A DNA stretch of 64,000 bases from Nitrosomonas ureae (GCF_001455205.1 NZ_CP013341.1:806001-870000); one strand, 5' to 3'. Numbered from the stretch's first letter, positions 9,542 to 19,991 are shown. Notes: generated by a model from the letters alone, not told the origin. Numbers and translations are program-made.

Positions 9542-10021
9542 CTATGCCATTATTTCAACCTGTGTTCCCGCCCTGACTTGATCAAACAGCTCCACCAAAT
9601 CACTATTGCGCATGCGGATGCATCCGATGGATCCGGGCTCGCCCATTTCCACGCTATCCGGCGTGCCATGTATGTAGATATAACGGCGCATGGTATCCAC
9701 CGAACCGAAGCGGTTAAAGCCCGGTTCACAGCCGGATAACCATAAAATACGCGTCAGAATCCAATCACGTTTAGGAAATTGCACTGCGAGTTTCGGTGAA
9801 TAAACTTCGCCGGTTGGACGCCGCTTAACAAAAACCGTATTGACCGGTTGACCGGTTCCAATCTTGGCACGAATGATATGTTTCCCAAGTGGCGTGCAAA
9901 AGCTGCCATTCTTTTGCCCTGTGCCGTTCTTTGCCGTGGAAATCAGGTATTGGCGGGTGATTTGCCCCTGTTCATCCATTAAATCCATTTTTTGTTTGGC
10001 AATATAGATATTAATTTTCAT
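9542..10021 (-). CDS. L,D-transpeptidase (YkuD fold)
   Basis: The 159-aa protein carries the YkuD catalytic signature: HGTPDS (His) and GSIGCIRMRN (nucleophilic Cys, Arg). Such enzymes make 3-3 crosslinks in peptidoglycan or attach proteins to it. No signal peptide is seen, which is usual for the short YkuD proteins of this type. The start at 10021 (MKINIYIAKQ) is chosen because a longer frame from 10057 would overlap tadA by 47 bp; the chosen start overlaps it by 11 bp with GGA upstream. It is probably co-transcribed with tadA. Confidence 0.85.
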   Translation of the reverse strand: MKINIYIAKQKMDLMDEQGQITRQYLISTAKNGTGQKNGSFCTPLGKHIIRAKIGTGQPVNTVFVKRRPTGEVYSPKLAVQFPKRDWILTRILWLSGCEPGFNRFGSVDTMRRYIYIHGTPDSVEMGEPGSIGCIRMRNSDLVELFDQVRAGTQVEIMA

Positions 10022-10496
10022 GTATATTCCGTTGCGCTGCATGACGTCTTTGTGCAAAAAACTGCCTTAACAATGTACCGGATTCAGGCGCCATGATCCC
10101 GGCATCGACCAGTAAATGATGATTCAATCGTGTTTCCGCAGGCAAATCCAAAACACTGCCGCAGGCACCGGTTTTAGGGTCTGCAGCAGCATAGACCAGA
10201 CGCTGGATCCGCGCGTGAAAAATCGCGCCGATGCACATTACGCATGGTTCCAATGTGACATACAACGTGCAGCCCAGCAAACGATAATTAGCCATATGGC
10301 CACCGGCATCGCGCATTGCCATGATTTCGGCATGTGCAGTGGGATCAGCGGTAGATATCGGGCGATTATAACCACGCCCGACAATGACACCGTGCTGCAC
10401 TACTATGGCGCCCACCGGAACTTCGCCGTACTCTTGCGCTTTCTGCGCCAATTCCAAAGCAGCTTGCATGAAATAATTATCTGTCCGGGTATTCAT
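10011..10496 (-). CDS. tadA: tRNA-specific adenosine deaminase
   Basis: TadA deaminates the wobble adenosine 34 of tRNA-Arg(ACG) to inosine. The 161-aa protein has the zinc-dependent cytidine-deaminase fold: HAE (H55, E57) binds zinc and shuttles protons, and PCVMC (C85, C88) supplies the other ligands. The length is normal for the family. It is the first gene of a two-gene unit with the L,D-transpeptidase and diverges from prmB. Confidence 0.93.
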   Translation of the reverse strand: MNTRTDNYFMQAALELAQKAQEYGEVPVGAIVVQHGVIVGRGYNRPISTADPTAHAEIMAMRDAGGHMANYRLLGCTLYVTLEPCVMCIGAIFHARIQRLVYAAADPKTGACGSVLDLPAETRLNHHLLVDAGIMAPESGTLLRQFFAQRRHAAQRNIHEN

Positions 10497-10636
10497 TGAG
10501 GCGCATTCAAAATAATTAACAGGTGTGATTTCTTCACATCATGGTTTTTATGCTACATTGCGGTTCCTATTCATAGCAATCACCATTCTCGTCGCTTCAA
10601 CATGAACATTTTAGCCTCCCGGTTTCTTGAATACTC

Positions 10637-11533
10637 ATGACTACCCAAGTTCACTCACAACTGCGCACCATCCGCGATTTATTACGTTTCGCAATCAGCC
10701 AATTCAACAAGACCGGCCTGCATTTTGGCCACGGATCGGCGAATGCGTATGATGAAGCGGCGTATCTTATTCTGAAAAGCTTATATTTACCACTGGATCA
10801 GCTGGAATCATTCCTGGATGCGCATGTCACGACGGATGAATGTAACCACGTACTGAAAATAATCGACTCCCGTGTCAAAGACAGAATTCCAGCAGCTTAC
10901 CTGACGCATGAAGCCTGGCTTGGGGAATATAGCTTTTATGTCGATGAGCGCGTTATCATTCCCCGTTCTTTCATTGCTGAATTATTACCAACACAACTAT
11001 CTCCATGGATCATGGATCCCGATGCTGTTGCCTCCGCACTCGACCTCTGCACCGGCTCAGGCTGTCTCGCGATTTTAATGGCGCACAGCTTCCCCAATGC
11101 CGCGATTGAGGCCGCCGACATTTCCGTTCATGCGCTTGCCGTAGCGCACAAAAATATACAGGATTACGGATTGCAAGAACGAATTAGCCTGATTGAATCC
11201 AATCTGTTCTCAGCATTAGAGGAAAAGCGTTACGACCTGATTATCAGCAATCCGCCCTACGTCAACGCTGAATCGATGGCGCAATTACCTCAGGAGTATC
11301 GGCATGAGCCGGAAAATGCCCTTGCCAGTGGCGTAGACGGGCTGGATGCAACGCGCCAGATTCTGCAACAAGCCGTCCGGTATTTGACTGACGACGGAAT
11401 CCTAGTGGTTGAGATCGGGCATAATCGGGCAGCATTGGAGCAAGCCTTTTCAGAATTGCCGTTTACTTGGTTGGAAACCAGCGCAGGAGATGAGTTTGTA
11501 TTTTTGTTGCAGCGTGATCAGCTATCCCGGTAA
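10637..11533 (+). CDS. prmB: Ribosomal protein uL3 N5-glutamine methyltransferase
   Basis: The 298-aa SAM-dependent methyltransferase contains the SAM loop ALDLCTGSGCLAI (about 135-147) and the glutamine-binding motif NPPYVNAESM. After that comes the stretch LPQEYRHEPENALASG followed by VDGLD, which is diagnostic for PrmB against its paralogue PrmC. It methylates glutamine in ribosomal protein L3. The start ATG at 10637 follows an AT-rich leader; no strong Shine-Dalgarno sequence is visible. Transcribed alone. Confidence 0.93.
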   Translation: MTTQVHSQLRTIRDLLRFAISQFNKTGLHFGHGSANAYDEAAYLILKSLYLPLDQLESFLDAHVTTDECNHVLKIIDSRVKDRIPAAYLTHEAWLGEYSFYVDERVIIPRSFIAELLPTQLSPWIMDPDAVASALDLCTGSGCLAILMAHSFPNAAIEAADISVHALAVAHKNIQDYGLQERISLIESNLFSALEEKRYDLIISNPPYVNAESMAQLPQEYRHEPENALASGVDGLDATRQILQQAVRYLTDDGILVVEIGHNRAALEQAFSELPFTWLETSAGDEFVFLLQRDQLSR

Positions 11534-11808
11534 CCGGGATATTACAACCCCATCTGCTGAGCCGTAATGCACCCATTAAGAATGAAATAACCCAGTATTT
11601 TTCACGCCCTGCTCCTTGCAATTATTTAGAGATTAATAAGCAGATTTTTGCCGGGCTGATGCATCCATTCTTATAAAATTTTCTGGACAAGGTTATTTGA
11701 TTCTGGTATTAAGAAGACGGTCTTTCTCGTTTTGTTTTTGAATGGCCGAAGAGCTGTTTCACTTAACTCATATATCATAGATCTTTAATTTTATAGGAGA
11801 TAATTGAC

Positions 11809-11934
11809 ATGAAATACTCTCTATTAATTGTTGCTACTATTTTCGCTTTCTTTTTAACTGGATGCGGTGATCCGAAGCCAGGCCAATATCCACCAAGCCT
11901 CTATGATGGCAATAAGCAAGGGGATTCTCAGTAA
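11809..11934 (+). CDS. Small lipoprotein, 41 aa
   Basis: A very short gene with all expected signals: TAGGAGA 8 bases before the ATG, a lysine at residue 2, a hydrophobic stretch and a lipobox LTGC with the lipid-accepting Cys at residue 19, followed by GDPKPGQYPP. The mature part is only 23 residues. This pattern (LTGCG-P-GxYPP) resembles small lipoproteins of the LptM/YifL type that accompany the LptDE machinery, but that is inference. It is monocistronic. Confidence 0.7.
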   Translation: MKYSLLIVATIFAFFLTGCGDPKPGQYPPSLYDGNKQGDSQ

Positions 11935-12481
11935 ATTGTCATTACAAAGAATCTTTTTGAAATTGATGCAACGGCAAGAGGAATTTAACGACGTAACAAA
12001 CTGTTAAGTTTTTTTGCTGATTATAGGGCCTGGAATTTACACCAGGCCCTATCCAGAGGTAACCATAGTAATTTTACTGGCACAACGATCCTGTATATCC
12101 CGGCAAGCAATCGATTACATCAGAAAGCAGAAATTTGCACTTCTACGCAGAAGCTTTGGCACCTAACGTTTCTCCTGAGTATGGCGCGCAACAATTTTCT
12201 CACACAAATCACGGGATTCTTTAAATGCTTCCGCTTATAAACAACTCGATTAATTTTTGTGCTTAATCCAATACCGATATTACTACAACATGATGGAAAG
12301 AAAAATCCATACCCGTCCGATCGACTTACCCACAGCCGCATAGTATGCTACGCACTTATCCAGTCCGGTCTTTTCCCACCAGCACAGCTGGTCAACTTTT
12401 AACCGATATCAACAGCAATACCGGCAAATAACCTGAGTCAATCTGTTATAAATTTTTGCAATTTGTATGTAAGGAACAATC
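11935..12481. other. Intergenic region with one strong hairpin
   Basis: Apart from the hairpin at 12023-12052 I see no gene. A minus-strand frame at 12120-12341 has no ribosome site or recognisable domain. The stretch directly before 12482 includes AAGGAAC, the ribosome site of the sulfate-binding protein. Confidence 0.4.
12023..12052. terminator. Hairpin downstream of the small lipoprotein gene
   Basis: Arms ATAGGGCCTGG (12023-12033) and CCAGGCCCTAT (12042-12052) pair perfectly around an 8-nt loop. No T-run follows on the plus strand, though a T-run precedes it, so it may end transcription of the lipoprotein mRNA inefficiently or act as an RNA stabiliser. Confidence 0.45.
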
Positions 12482-13480
12482 ATGAACATCAAAACACGGC
12501 TAACCATAAGTTTCTTGGCAGTAGGTTTTCTGATCAGCAATATCGCAATGGCGGAAAAAATCTTACTCAATGTTTCTTACGATCCGACTCGGGAGTTATA
12601 TCAAGAATTTAATCAGGAATTTGCCCGACACTGGCAAGCAAAAACCAATGAAACCATCACTATCAAGCAATCTCACGGCGGTTCCGGCAAGCAAGCCCGC
12701 TCCGTTATTGAAGGATTGGAAGCCGATATCGTATCGTTGGCCTTAGCCAATGATATCAACGCAATCGCAGAAAAAACCCAGTTATTACCGGAAGATTGGC
12801 AAAAACGCCTAAGTTATAACAGTACACCCTATACGTCGACCATAATTTTTCTGGTACGCAAAGGCAATCCGAAGGGAATTAAGGATTGGGCAGACCTGGC
12901 ACATCCGGATGTATCGGTCATTACACCAAACCCGAAAACATCCGGTGGAGCGCAATGGAACTATCTGGCAGCTTGGGAATATGGCAAAAGACGCTATGGC
13001 GAAGATAAAGCGAAAGATTTCGTCAGCACTATTTATCGGAATGTTGCAGTATTGGATTCCAGCACACGGGGTTCTACCGCTTCGTTCGTAGAGCGTGAAA
13101 CGGGAGACGTTTTGATCTCCTGGGAAAATGAAGCCTTTCAAGTACTGAAAGAATACGGCGAGGAAAAATTTGAAATTGTCATCCCCTCTCTGAGTATTCT
13201 CGCTGAACCCACTGTGGCATTAATCGACAAAATTGTCGATAAAAAAGGTACACGGGATGCTGCCGAAGCCTATCTCCAGTATCTCTATTCCGATGCAGGG
13301 CAAGAAATCGCTGCTAAGCATTTTTTCAGGCCCACCGATGCCAGAGTCGCTGAAAAATATGCAGCACAGTTTCCCAAAATAGAATTATTCAATATCAATG
13401 ATGCCTTTGGCGACTGGAAGTCGACACACAAAACTCACTTCTCCGATGGCGGTACATTTGATCAAATCTATTTGCAGTAG
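12482..13480 (+). CDS. sbp: Periplasmic sulfate-binding protein
   Basis: The 332-aa solute-binding protein has a signal peptide ending at AMA (about residue 24), then the Sbp/CysP landmarks LNVSYDPTRELYQEFN, QSHGGSGKQARSV and FVERETGDVLISWENEA. It would deliver sulfate or thiosulfate to a CysTWA ABC transporter, but no cysT, cysW or cysA lies nearby, so it is an orphan in this window. The ribosome site AAGGAAC is 6 bases upstream. Confidence 0.9.
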   Translation: MNIKTRLTISFLAVGFLISNIAMAEKILLNVSYDPTRELYQEFNQEFARHWQAKTNETITIKQSHGGSGKQARSVIEGLEADIVSLALANDINAIAEKTQLLPEDWQKRLSYNSTPYTSTIIFLVRKGNPKGIKDWADLAHPDVSVITPNPKTSGGAQWNYLAAWEYGKRRYGEDKAKDFVSTIYRNVAVLDSSTRGSTASFVERETGDVLISWENEAFQVLKEYGEEKFEIVIPSLSILAEPTVALIDKIVDKKGTRDAAEAYLQYLYSDAGQEIAAKHFFRPTDARVAEKYAAQFPKIELFNINDAFGDWKSTHKTHFSDGGTFDQIYLQ

Positions 13481-13628
13481 CTAAGATATTTAATCAACAA
13501 TAATGCCGGAGCTTATCTTGTTAAAAACATCAACTGTAATGGTCGCATTCATATTCCGGAACTTAATGAATCCATGATCCGGTCTACATTGCTCAAGAAG
13601 CTTTATTCGATGAGCGGCTTGTGCAGGA

Positions 13629-15386
13629 TTAGGCCGAATGAAGATTTTGCACAACTCCGGCATGACTTTCGATATAGCGCTGATGTTTCTTTTGCTTAAT
13701 GGCATCAATATGCACCAGAATTAAGGCATCCACACAATTTGAAAATTTTGGGTCGATATTAAACCCCAGAAACTCGCAACCGCCCGGCTCGCACAGCTCC
13801 ACATACTGCTTATACAAAACCGGAATTTTCACACCGAGTGCATCCATTTTCTCTTTGAACTTTACATACGCCTGCCTGTATTCCACTTCGTTTGCAACCT
13901 GTCTGAATGGCCCAAATTCAACTACCGTATCAAATTCAAATGATAGTCTTGGCAGTGCAAGCTGCATGTCATTGCCAAAAAGCTCTGTATAAAAACTGGC
14001 AATCATCTTTTGCGCAGGCTGCGGTAGAGCGGTACTCATCGAAACCGGCCCAACCAGATAGCGAATCTCCGGATGCTGATACAGATAAGCACCAACGCCG
14101 TACCAGAGGTAATCCAGACTCCGTTTTCCCTGATATCTGGGTTGAATGAAGCTGCGCCCTAACTCGATCGCCTGTTCGAGATAAGGCATTAAAATCGGGT
14201 TAAATTCAAACAGGCTATGCGTATATAAACCTGTTTCCCCCCGCGCTTTAAGAATCTGTACCGCTTCACCGATGCGATAGGAACCAATGATTTCCAGTTC
14301 GTCTTCGTCCCATAGAATCAGGTGACGGTAATAACGGTCGTAACTATCGATATCCAACGCATTGCCGGTGCCTTCCTGTACCTGACGGAACGATAATTCA
14401 CGCAATCGCCCTATTTCCCGCATCACACTGGAATTGGGCATATAATCAAATAAATAAATATGCTTACCATCCTGAGTTTTGCCAATCAGTTGCGATGATT
14501 TCAACTCCTTCCGGATCAATTTGGTACGGACAGGATGGATGATATTTTCGATCGGCTTGAATAATTCCTTTTTCTTCTTTTTCCCGAGCCAATAGACTTG
14601 CTTGCGCATCAGCTTTGCCGCCGCTTTCTTGGACAAATTCATCGCCGCAATCGATTCCCAAGGAATCGGCTTGCCGACACGAAACAAAATCTCACCGCCC
14701 TTTTTATTGAACATTTCGTTAACCAGCATCATCGTCCCGAGGGGTTTGTAAATACTCGATAAGCCGTAAAAAAGGGTGGAATTCTTGCCGCCGATATAAA
14801 CCGGCACAATGGGCGCCTTGGTTTTCCTGGCTAAGGACAAAAATACGGTATTCCATCTGCCATCACGAATCCCTAGAGGAGAAATGCGCGACACCTCTCC
14901 GGTAGGAAACAAGATCACCGCCTGCTCAGATTCCAATGCCTTGATGATCTGACCCATGCTATCGCGATGAGTGGTGGATTGGGACAAATTATCCACGGAC
15001 AGAAACAAGCTTTGCAGTGGATCAATGCAGTTTAGCAAGGTCGTTGCAATAATTTTTACATCGGTACGGATCTCCGATACCAACTTCAACAACGCCAGTC
15101 CGTCCAAAGAGCCTAGCGGATGATTGGCAACGATCAACACCCGACGCTGATCCGGAATGCGCGCACGATCTTTGCTGGATACCTGAAACGAAAAATTAAA
15201 ATGCTCCAGCACCGCATCGTTAAACTCCAATCCTTCCAAATGCCGGTGTGTTGCAATAAAACGATTGATCTCCTCCTGATGCAGCAATTTCTTCAATATT
15301 GAAGAAGCGGCTTTCATCAGCGGTTTATCATTGATTTCATTTGCATGCTGAAAATAGTCTTTCAGTATTGCATCCACATCCAGCAT
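13629..15386 (-). CDS. olsF: Bifunctional ornithine-lipid synthase (OlsF type)
   Basis: The 585-aa protein has two acyltransferase domains. Residues about 60-280 form a PlsC/OlsA-like lyso-lipid acyltransferase: NHPLGSLDG takes the place of the usual HxxxxD box, followed by FPTGEVSRIS. Residues about 310-520 form an OlsB/hemolysin-type N-acyltransferase (GNAT fold, GSYRIGEAVQIL and SLDYLWYGVGAYL). One-protein OlsF enzymes with this order make ornithine lipids in some proteobacteria (known from Serratia). The variant NHPLGSLDG still keeps His and Asp four residues apart. It is monocistronic. Confidence 0.82.
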   Translation of the reverse strand: MLDVDAILKDYFQHANEINDKPLMKAASSILKKLLHQEEINRFIATHRHLEGLEFNDAVLEHFNFSFQVSSKDRARIPDQRRVLIVANHPLGSLDGLALLKLVSEIRTDVKIIATTLLNCIDPLQSLFLSVDNLSQSTTHRDSMGQIIKALESEQAVILFPTGEVSRISPLGIRDGRWNTVFLSLARKTKAPIVPVYIGGKNSTLFYGLSSIYKPLGTMMLVNEMFNKKGGEILFRVGKPIPWESIAAMNLSKKAAAKLMRKQVYWLGKKKKKELFKPIENIIHPVRTKLIRKELKSSQLIGKTQDGKHIYLFDYMPNSSVMREIGRLRELSFRQVQEGTGNALDIDSYDRYYRHLILWDEDELEIIGSYRIGEAVQILKARGETGLYTHSLFEFNPILMPYLEQAIELGRSFIQPRYQGKRSLDYLWYGVGAYLYQHPEIRYLVGPVSMSTALPQPAQKMIASFYTELFGNDMQLALPRLSFEFDTVVEFGPFRQVANEVEYRQAYVKFKEKMDALGVKIPVLYKQYVELCEPGGCEFLGFNIDPKFSNCVDALILVHIDAIKQKKHQRYIESHAGVVQNLHSA

Positions 15387-15687
15387 AATCCCGGCTCCGT
15401 TTCAGAAATTGGATGCTTTATAGGATAACCAGGTAATGTGACGCGACGATGACAATCGGTTAATAATCAAGGTACACTGCATCATGCACTCAGCCCGCTA
15501 GAGGAATGTGTTCCATTTTGTCAATCATAAAACTAATGCTTAACCATTCGAGATTCTCAGCACAGCGATCAAAAGTACGATTGGCAAAAATAAAGGTATT
15601 TTGGTTCCCCTGCAGTACGCAATAGTAAGCCAATCGATGATTCTTCTAATGCTGATAACCAATTGGCCGAATTGTATTTACCTGCAA

Positions 15688-16662
15688 TCATTCGCCAGGA
15701 TATTGCAAGCCAATTTTCTCCCTGATCTGATCCATCGTTTCCATCATAGCTAGCGATTCGGCAAGAGTCATTGTTGGGCTTTCCACCTTACCCTCCCGAA
15801 TGCATTGACTGACTTCAGCAGCTTCGTATTGATATCCCGCTCTACCCCAAGCGATGCGAGGCAATTTTCTTGAACGCCAGAGAACAGCCAGGCGGGCACG
15901 CCAGAACATTGGCATCCAAATCATTCCCTGGGTACCCATAATAAAAGCATTATGCGGTGTGCGTGTTTGAATGGCGCTTGATAGCAAAGCAAGCTGCCCT
16001 TGTGGATATTGCAGCATGATACCGGCCTGCTCGTCGACACCCGTTGCACCGAGGGATGCTGACGCTTGAATTTCCGCAGGTCTGGAACCAAAAAGATGGG
16101 ATGCCAAAGCGATCGGATAAACCCCGACATCCAGTATTGACCCGCCAGCAAGCTCAGGATTAAATAATCTACGCTCGGGTTCCCAAGTTGCCCTGAATCC
16201 AAGGTCGGCGCTAAGCATCCGAACTTCCCCGATCAACCCCTCCTTGATCCACTGCATCGCCCGCCTATACGCAGGATTAAATCTCGACCACATGGCTTCC
16301 ATAAGAAAAAGCCGTTTCTCGCTTGCACAAGCAATCATTTGGCGCACTTCTATCGCGTTCAGTGCGAATGGTTTTTCACATAGCACATGTTTTCCATTTT
16401 CCAGACACAGAAGCGTATGGTTCTTGTGGAAATTATGGGTTGTAGCGACGTAGATAACGTCAATGTCCGGATCTCTTGCCAGCGCTTCATACGAGCCATA
16501 CGCACGGGGAATTCGATGCTTCAACGCAAATGCCTCCGCTCGCCGGGTTGATCGTGCAGCCACAGCAACAATTTCCGTACCCGGAATCTTCCTGAGATCA
16601 ACAGCAAAGCGGCCAGCCATTTGTCCCGCGCTCAATATACCCCACCGGACCAATGCAACCAT
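15688..16662 (-). CDS. Gfo/Idh/MocA family NAD(P)-dependent oxidoreductase
   Basis: The 324-aa protein has an N-terminal Rossmann fold (WGILSAGQMAGRF at 8-20), the family signature CEKPFALN (about 95-102) with the catalytic-type lysine, and a C-terminal GFO substrate domain (LDVGVYPIALASHLFG). These enzymes oxidise or reduce sugars or related alcohols; the exact substrate cannot be read from sequence. It lies next to the divergent polysaccharide block at 16973-21773, which may hint at a sugar substrate. Confidence 0.85.
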   Translation of the reverse strand: MVALVRWGILSAGQMAGRFAVDLRKIPGTEIVAVAARSTRRAEAFALKHRIPRAYGSYEALARDPDIDVIYVATTHNFHKNHTLLCLENGKHVLCEKPFALNAIEVRQMIACASEKRLFLMEAMWSRFNPAYRRAMQWIKEGLIGEVRMLSADLGFRATWEPERRLFNPELAGGSILDVGVYPIALASHLFGSRPAEIQASASLGATGVDEQAGIMLQYPQGQLALLSSAIQTRTPHNAFIMGTQGMIWMPMFWRARLAVLWRSRKLPRIAWGRAGYQYEAAEVSQCIREGKVESPTMTLAESLAMMETMDQIREKIGLQYPGE

Positions 16663-16972
16663 AAAAAAACTCCTTTATTTAAAAGACTGGGACGATCCGG
16701 TTTTCTTCCCATCGTTGCTGATAATTCTATCGCAATATCATTCAGATAAAATGTTATGTTATCTTATTGATTAGCATGAGTTCTCAATTTGAGATAATTT
16801 TTATGGCTGAAAATTGAATATAATCTCAGCCATAAAAATAATATCCGGTTCAGGGAAAAACCTGAAATCTGATGCATCAGTAACTTAAAAAGCCTCTGAG
16901 ATGTGGATTGCATTGCTGTTCAGTTCAATTCGATTCATTACTTTTAATTTTAAAACAGAGGAACCACTAACC

Positions 16973-18091
16973 GTGCTTTACCACACAAAAAAAGTCGAGA
17001 TTAATTTAGGCTATGCATGCAATGCCAAATGCCCTTTTTGCTATTACTACGATTCCGTCATCACAAAATCCAATGAAAACACGCTGACTACAGAGCAAGC
17101 GAAAAAACAGCTCAAACAAGCGAAAATGCTTGGAATACAAGAGATAGAGTTTACCGGCGGAGAAGTGACGCTGCGCAAGGATCTGCCCGAATTGATCACA
17201 TATGCCAAGAAAGAACTCGGCTTTTCCATCGTCTGCCTGATTACCAACGGCATAAGATTAGCCAAGCGAGATTATGTCGCCAATCTCGTGGTTGCAGGTA
17301 TCGACGACATTTTGTTTAGTATCCATGGTCATGATGCGCCGACTCATGATGATCTGACCAAGGTTCCACGCAGCTTTGACCATATTCTGCAAGCGATGGA
17401 TCATGCCAATGAATTTGGTTTGAGGGTGCGCACTAACACCGTGGTGTGCAAGACGAATTTTATGCATCTGACTGAAATCATGCGGCTGCTCATTAGAAAG
17501 AAAGTCGATAACATCAATTTTGTGATGTTCAATCCGGTCCTGCAGGCAAAGAATATCGATATTGTCAAAGAAGTGTATGTCAATTACGCGGATGCCGGCA
17601 GAGAGATCATTAAAGCGATCCAATCGTGCGAAGCCGAGCTCCCGCATTTCAATGTAAGGTACATGCCCTTTTGCTTTCTTCCCGGCTATGAGCAATATGT
17701 GACGAACATGGATCAAATGACCTTTGATCCGGACGAATGGGATAATTTCACAAGCTTCCGGATCAGAAAAGGCAGTTTGATTACTTGGCTTTGCCTGATA
17801 CCCGGCATCCTAAAAATACCGTACCTTCCTTTTGTTGCCCGATACGGTTTCAAGGCCGTATGCACTGCCGCAATCAGCCGATTCTATGTATTCAAGGATA
17901 GAATAAAAACCAGAAGCTGCAAAAAGTGCGCGTATGAAAAGGTATGCGATTACCTTTATCGGCATTATCACGATATCTATGGCGAGGCGGACGTAACCCC
18001 CATACCCGGGAAAAAAGTGTGTAATCCGGCATGGATTATGAATGCGGCAAAAATTCGCAAGCCGGGTGAATTGCCTAAAAAGATAAACTGA
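16973..18091 (+). CDS. Radical SAM protein with C-terminal Cys cluster
   Basis: The radical SAM motif CNAKCPFC (CxxxCxxC) lies in GYACNAKCPFCYYYD near the N-terminus, followed by the glycine-rich EFTGGEVTLR. A second Cys group near the C-terminus, CKKCAYEKVCDYLY, is SPASM-like and would bind another Fe-S cluster. Enzymes of this design modify peptides or other small molecules. The GTG at 16973 is chosen because AGAGGA precedes it; an ATG at 16901 would add 24 residues lacking family similarity. A heparinase-like gene follows after 7 bases and is probably co-transcribed. Confidence 0.8.
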   Translation: MLYHTKKVEINLGYACNAKCPFCYYYDSVITKSNENTLTTEQAKKQLKQAKMLGIQEIEFTGGEVTLRKDLPELITYAKKELGFSIVCLITNGIRLAKRDYVANLVVAGIDDILFSIHGHDAPTHDDLTKVPRSFDHILQAMDHANEFGLRVRTNTVVCKTNFMHLTEIMRLLIRKKVDNINFVMFNPVLQAKNIDIVKEVYVNYADAGREIIKAIQSCEAELPHFNVRYMPFCFLPGYEQYVTNMDQMTFDPDEWDNFTSFRIRKGSLITWLCLIPGILKIPYLPFVARYGFKAVCTAAISRFYVFKDRIKTRSCKKCAYEKVCDYLYRHYHDIYGEADVTPIPGKKVCNPAWIMNAAKIRKPGELPKKIN

Positions 18092-18098
18092 GTCAGAA

Positions 18099-19991
18099 AT
18101 GAACCTCGGTGAATTTTTATACCGTATCCGCAGACGGGCATCGCTTGTTGTCATGTGGATTAAGCTATGTACAGGTTATGGCTTACCTTTTAACAAGAGG
18201 ATCAATCCGGAGAACTATGCGTTTTGCCACAATAAATCACCTTGTCTACCGCAACTTCCCTGGTTTTATGAAGACCTTGAACCATCTAATTTTATTACAA
18301 AAAATGACCAGAAAGCGTGCATTATTTCGAATCAAGCAAATCTGACAGTTTCTGTCGACGATCTGTGTTGGCACAAAGCACCTGATACCGGGCGCTCCTG
18401 GCCCATCAAATTCTTTGCACGAATCCCTATTGCCCCGGGTAATCCGATCGGGGACATTCAACTTGCTTGGGCCCGTTCCCGGTTGCAAAATTTGGTCATT
18501 CTTGGCCTGATCAGCAATCTAACAAATGATCTCCGCATCAAACGCCAAGCTGCCCAATACATGGAAAAAATAATGTTGTCATGGATCGATGCAAATCCAT
18601 GGCTGAAGGGAGTAAATTATATTTCCACTATGGAATGCGCGCTCAGATTAATCAGTGTCTGCCATGCATTTGATCAGATAAGAAATGAAAAAATCAATCC
18701 GCAAGTCTGGCAGGGACTGGTGTATCTTGTGCATAGTCACGCTTATTTCATTCGACGGAGACTTTGCCTCTATTCGTATACCGGAAATCATACTCTCGGA
18801 GAGTGCGCGGGACTCGTTTACGCCGGCATTCTCTTTCCCGAACTACCCGACGCAGAAGAATGGCTGGCTGTTGGTTTAACCATCATGGAGCAGGAAGCGA
18901 ATCTCCAAATTCTGCCGGATGGAGGAAATCGCGAACAATCCTTCCAGTATCTGGCGCTGATTGTTGATCTATGCGGGCTCGTCACCTGCCTGTTAAGACA
19001 TCATGGCAGATCCCCAGCTGACGGTATAGAGCAGGCCTGGATGCGTGGTAAAAGTTATTTACAAGCATTTGCCTCATCACCCGATAATCTACCCGCAATA
19101 GGTGACAGTGACGATGGCTATGCATTGGCGCCGTATCTCCGGCTATCGTGGAAAGATGGCTTTCATGCAGCCGAATTACCAACCGGTTCGCTGCAAATTT
19201 TTGCAGCCTCCGGATACTCGAAAATTCCAGGTGCAGCAAATCATGGCGCGATGCGATTCAGTCATGGAAAGCTGGGCTTGGCCAGTACGTTCGGGCATGG
19301 GCATGCCGACGCTTTGTCTGTTTGCTGGGATCTGGACGGCAAGCCGATATTAGTCGACCCAGGCACCTATCGGTATGACGGAAATGCGCGTTTCAGGCGT
19401 TACTTTCGCGGCACATCCGCCCACAACACAATTGCGGTGGATGATACGGATCAAGCATTGCAAAACGAGAAAACCGCATTTGGCTGGCTAAGCGCATACA
19501 CCGCAAAATTAATATGGCACAGTGAAAATCTTGACGGCAACACGGTACTTCTGGCCAGTCATGATGGCTATTCTGCTAGCGGAGTTATACACTGGCGGGC
19601 ACTGATTTATAATGACCAATCCGGAAGGTGGACGATATGGGATCGTATCGATGGCATGGGCGAACATACTCTGGCACTGCACTGGCATGTTGATGCACCT
19701 GTCGAAATGACGGATGATGGGATCATCATAGACTGCATGAACCGCTCATGGTTCGTTAGCGTGAAAGGCGGAAAGTCCTGTTTGTATCGTGGGAACGAGC
19801 AATTACCCTTGGGCTGGATTTCCAGAAAATATGGTACAAGAGAACCTCTTAACACCCTAAAAACAGAAATTCGCGCTCGTTTGCCCCATGAATTCCTGAC
19901 GATCATTACCCCGATGCAAGGAAATCAAACCCAGTTTCCTATTGATGACAACTTAATCGATAAGTTACGAAACAAATGCTCGGAATCTTAA
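18099..19991 (+). CDS. Heparinase II/III-like polysaccharide lyase
   Basis: The 630-aa protein has the two-part layout of the family: an alpha/alpha toroid (about 70-340, with YISTMECALRLI and GNHTLGECAGLVYAG) and a beta-sandwich (about 365-600) with GHGHADALSVCWDL followed by the calcium- or zinc-type DPGTYRYDG. Such proteins cleave uronic-acid-containing polysaccharides and are often found in exopolysaccharide clusters. No signal peptide is obvious, which is common for cluster-bound family members. It follows the radical SAM gene by 7 bases. Confidence 0.85.
   Translation: MNLGEFLYRIRRRASLVVMWIKLCTGYGLPFNKRINPENYAFCHNKSPCLPQLPWFYEDLEPSNFITKNDQKACIISNQANLTVSVDDLCWHKAPDTGRSWPIKFFARIPIAPGNPIGDIQLAWARSRLQNLVILGLISNLTNDLRIKRQAAQYMEKIMLSWIDANPWLKGVNYISTMECALRLISVCHAFDQIRNEKINPQVWQGLVYLVHSHAYFIRRRLCLYSYTGNHTLGECAGLVYAGILFPELPDAEEWLAVGLTIMEQEANLQILPDGGNREQSFQYLALIVDLCGLVTCLLRHHGRSPADGIEQAWMRGKSYLQAFASSPDNLPAIGDSDDGYALAPYLRLSWKDGFHAAELPTGSLQIFAASGYSKIPGAANHGAMRFSHGKLGLASTFGHGHADALSVCWDLDGKPILVDPGTYRYDGNARFRRYFRGTSAHNTIAVDDTDQALQNEKTAFGWLSAYTAKLIWHSENLDGNTVLLASHDGYSASGVIHWRALIYNDQSGRWTIWDRIDGMGEHTLALHWHVDAPVEMTDDGIIIDCMNRSWFVSVKGGKSCLYRGNEQLPLGWISRKYGTREPLNTLKTEIRARLPHEFLTIITPMQGNQTQFPIDDNLIDKLRNKCSES

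Noticed and set aside
12120..12341. A 73-aa minus-strand frame upstream of the sulfate-binding protein
   Set aside because: Basic, cysteine-rich chance-like sequence without start signals or domain.
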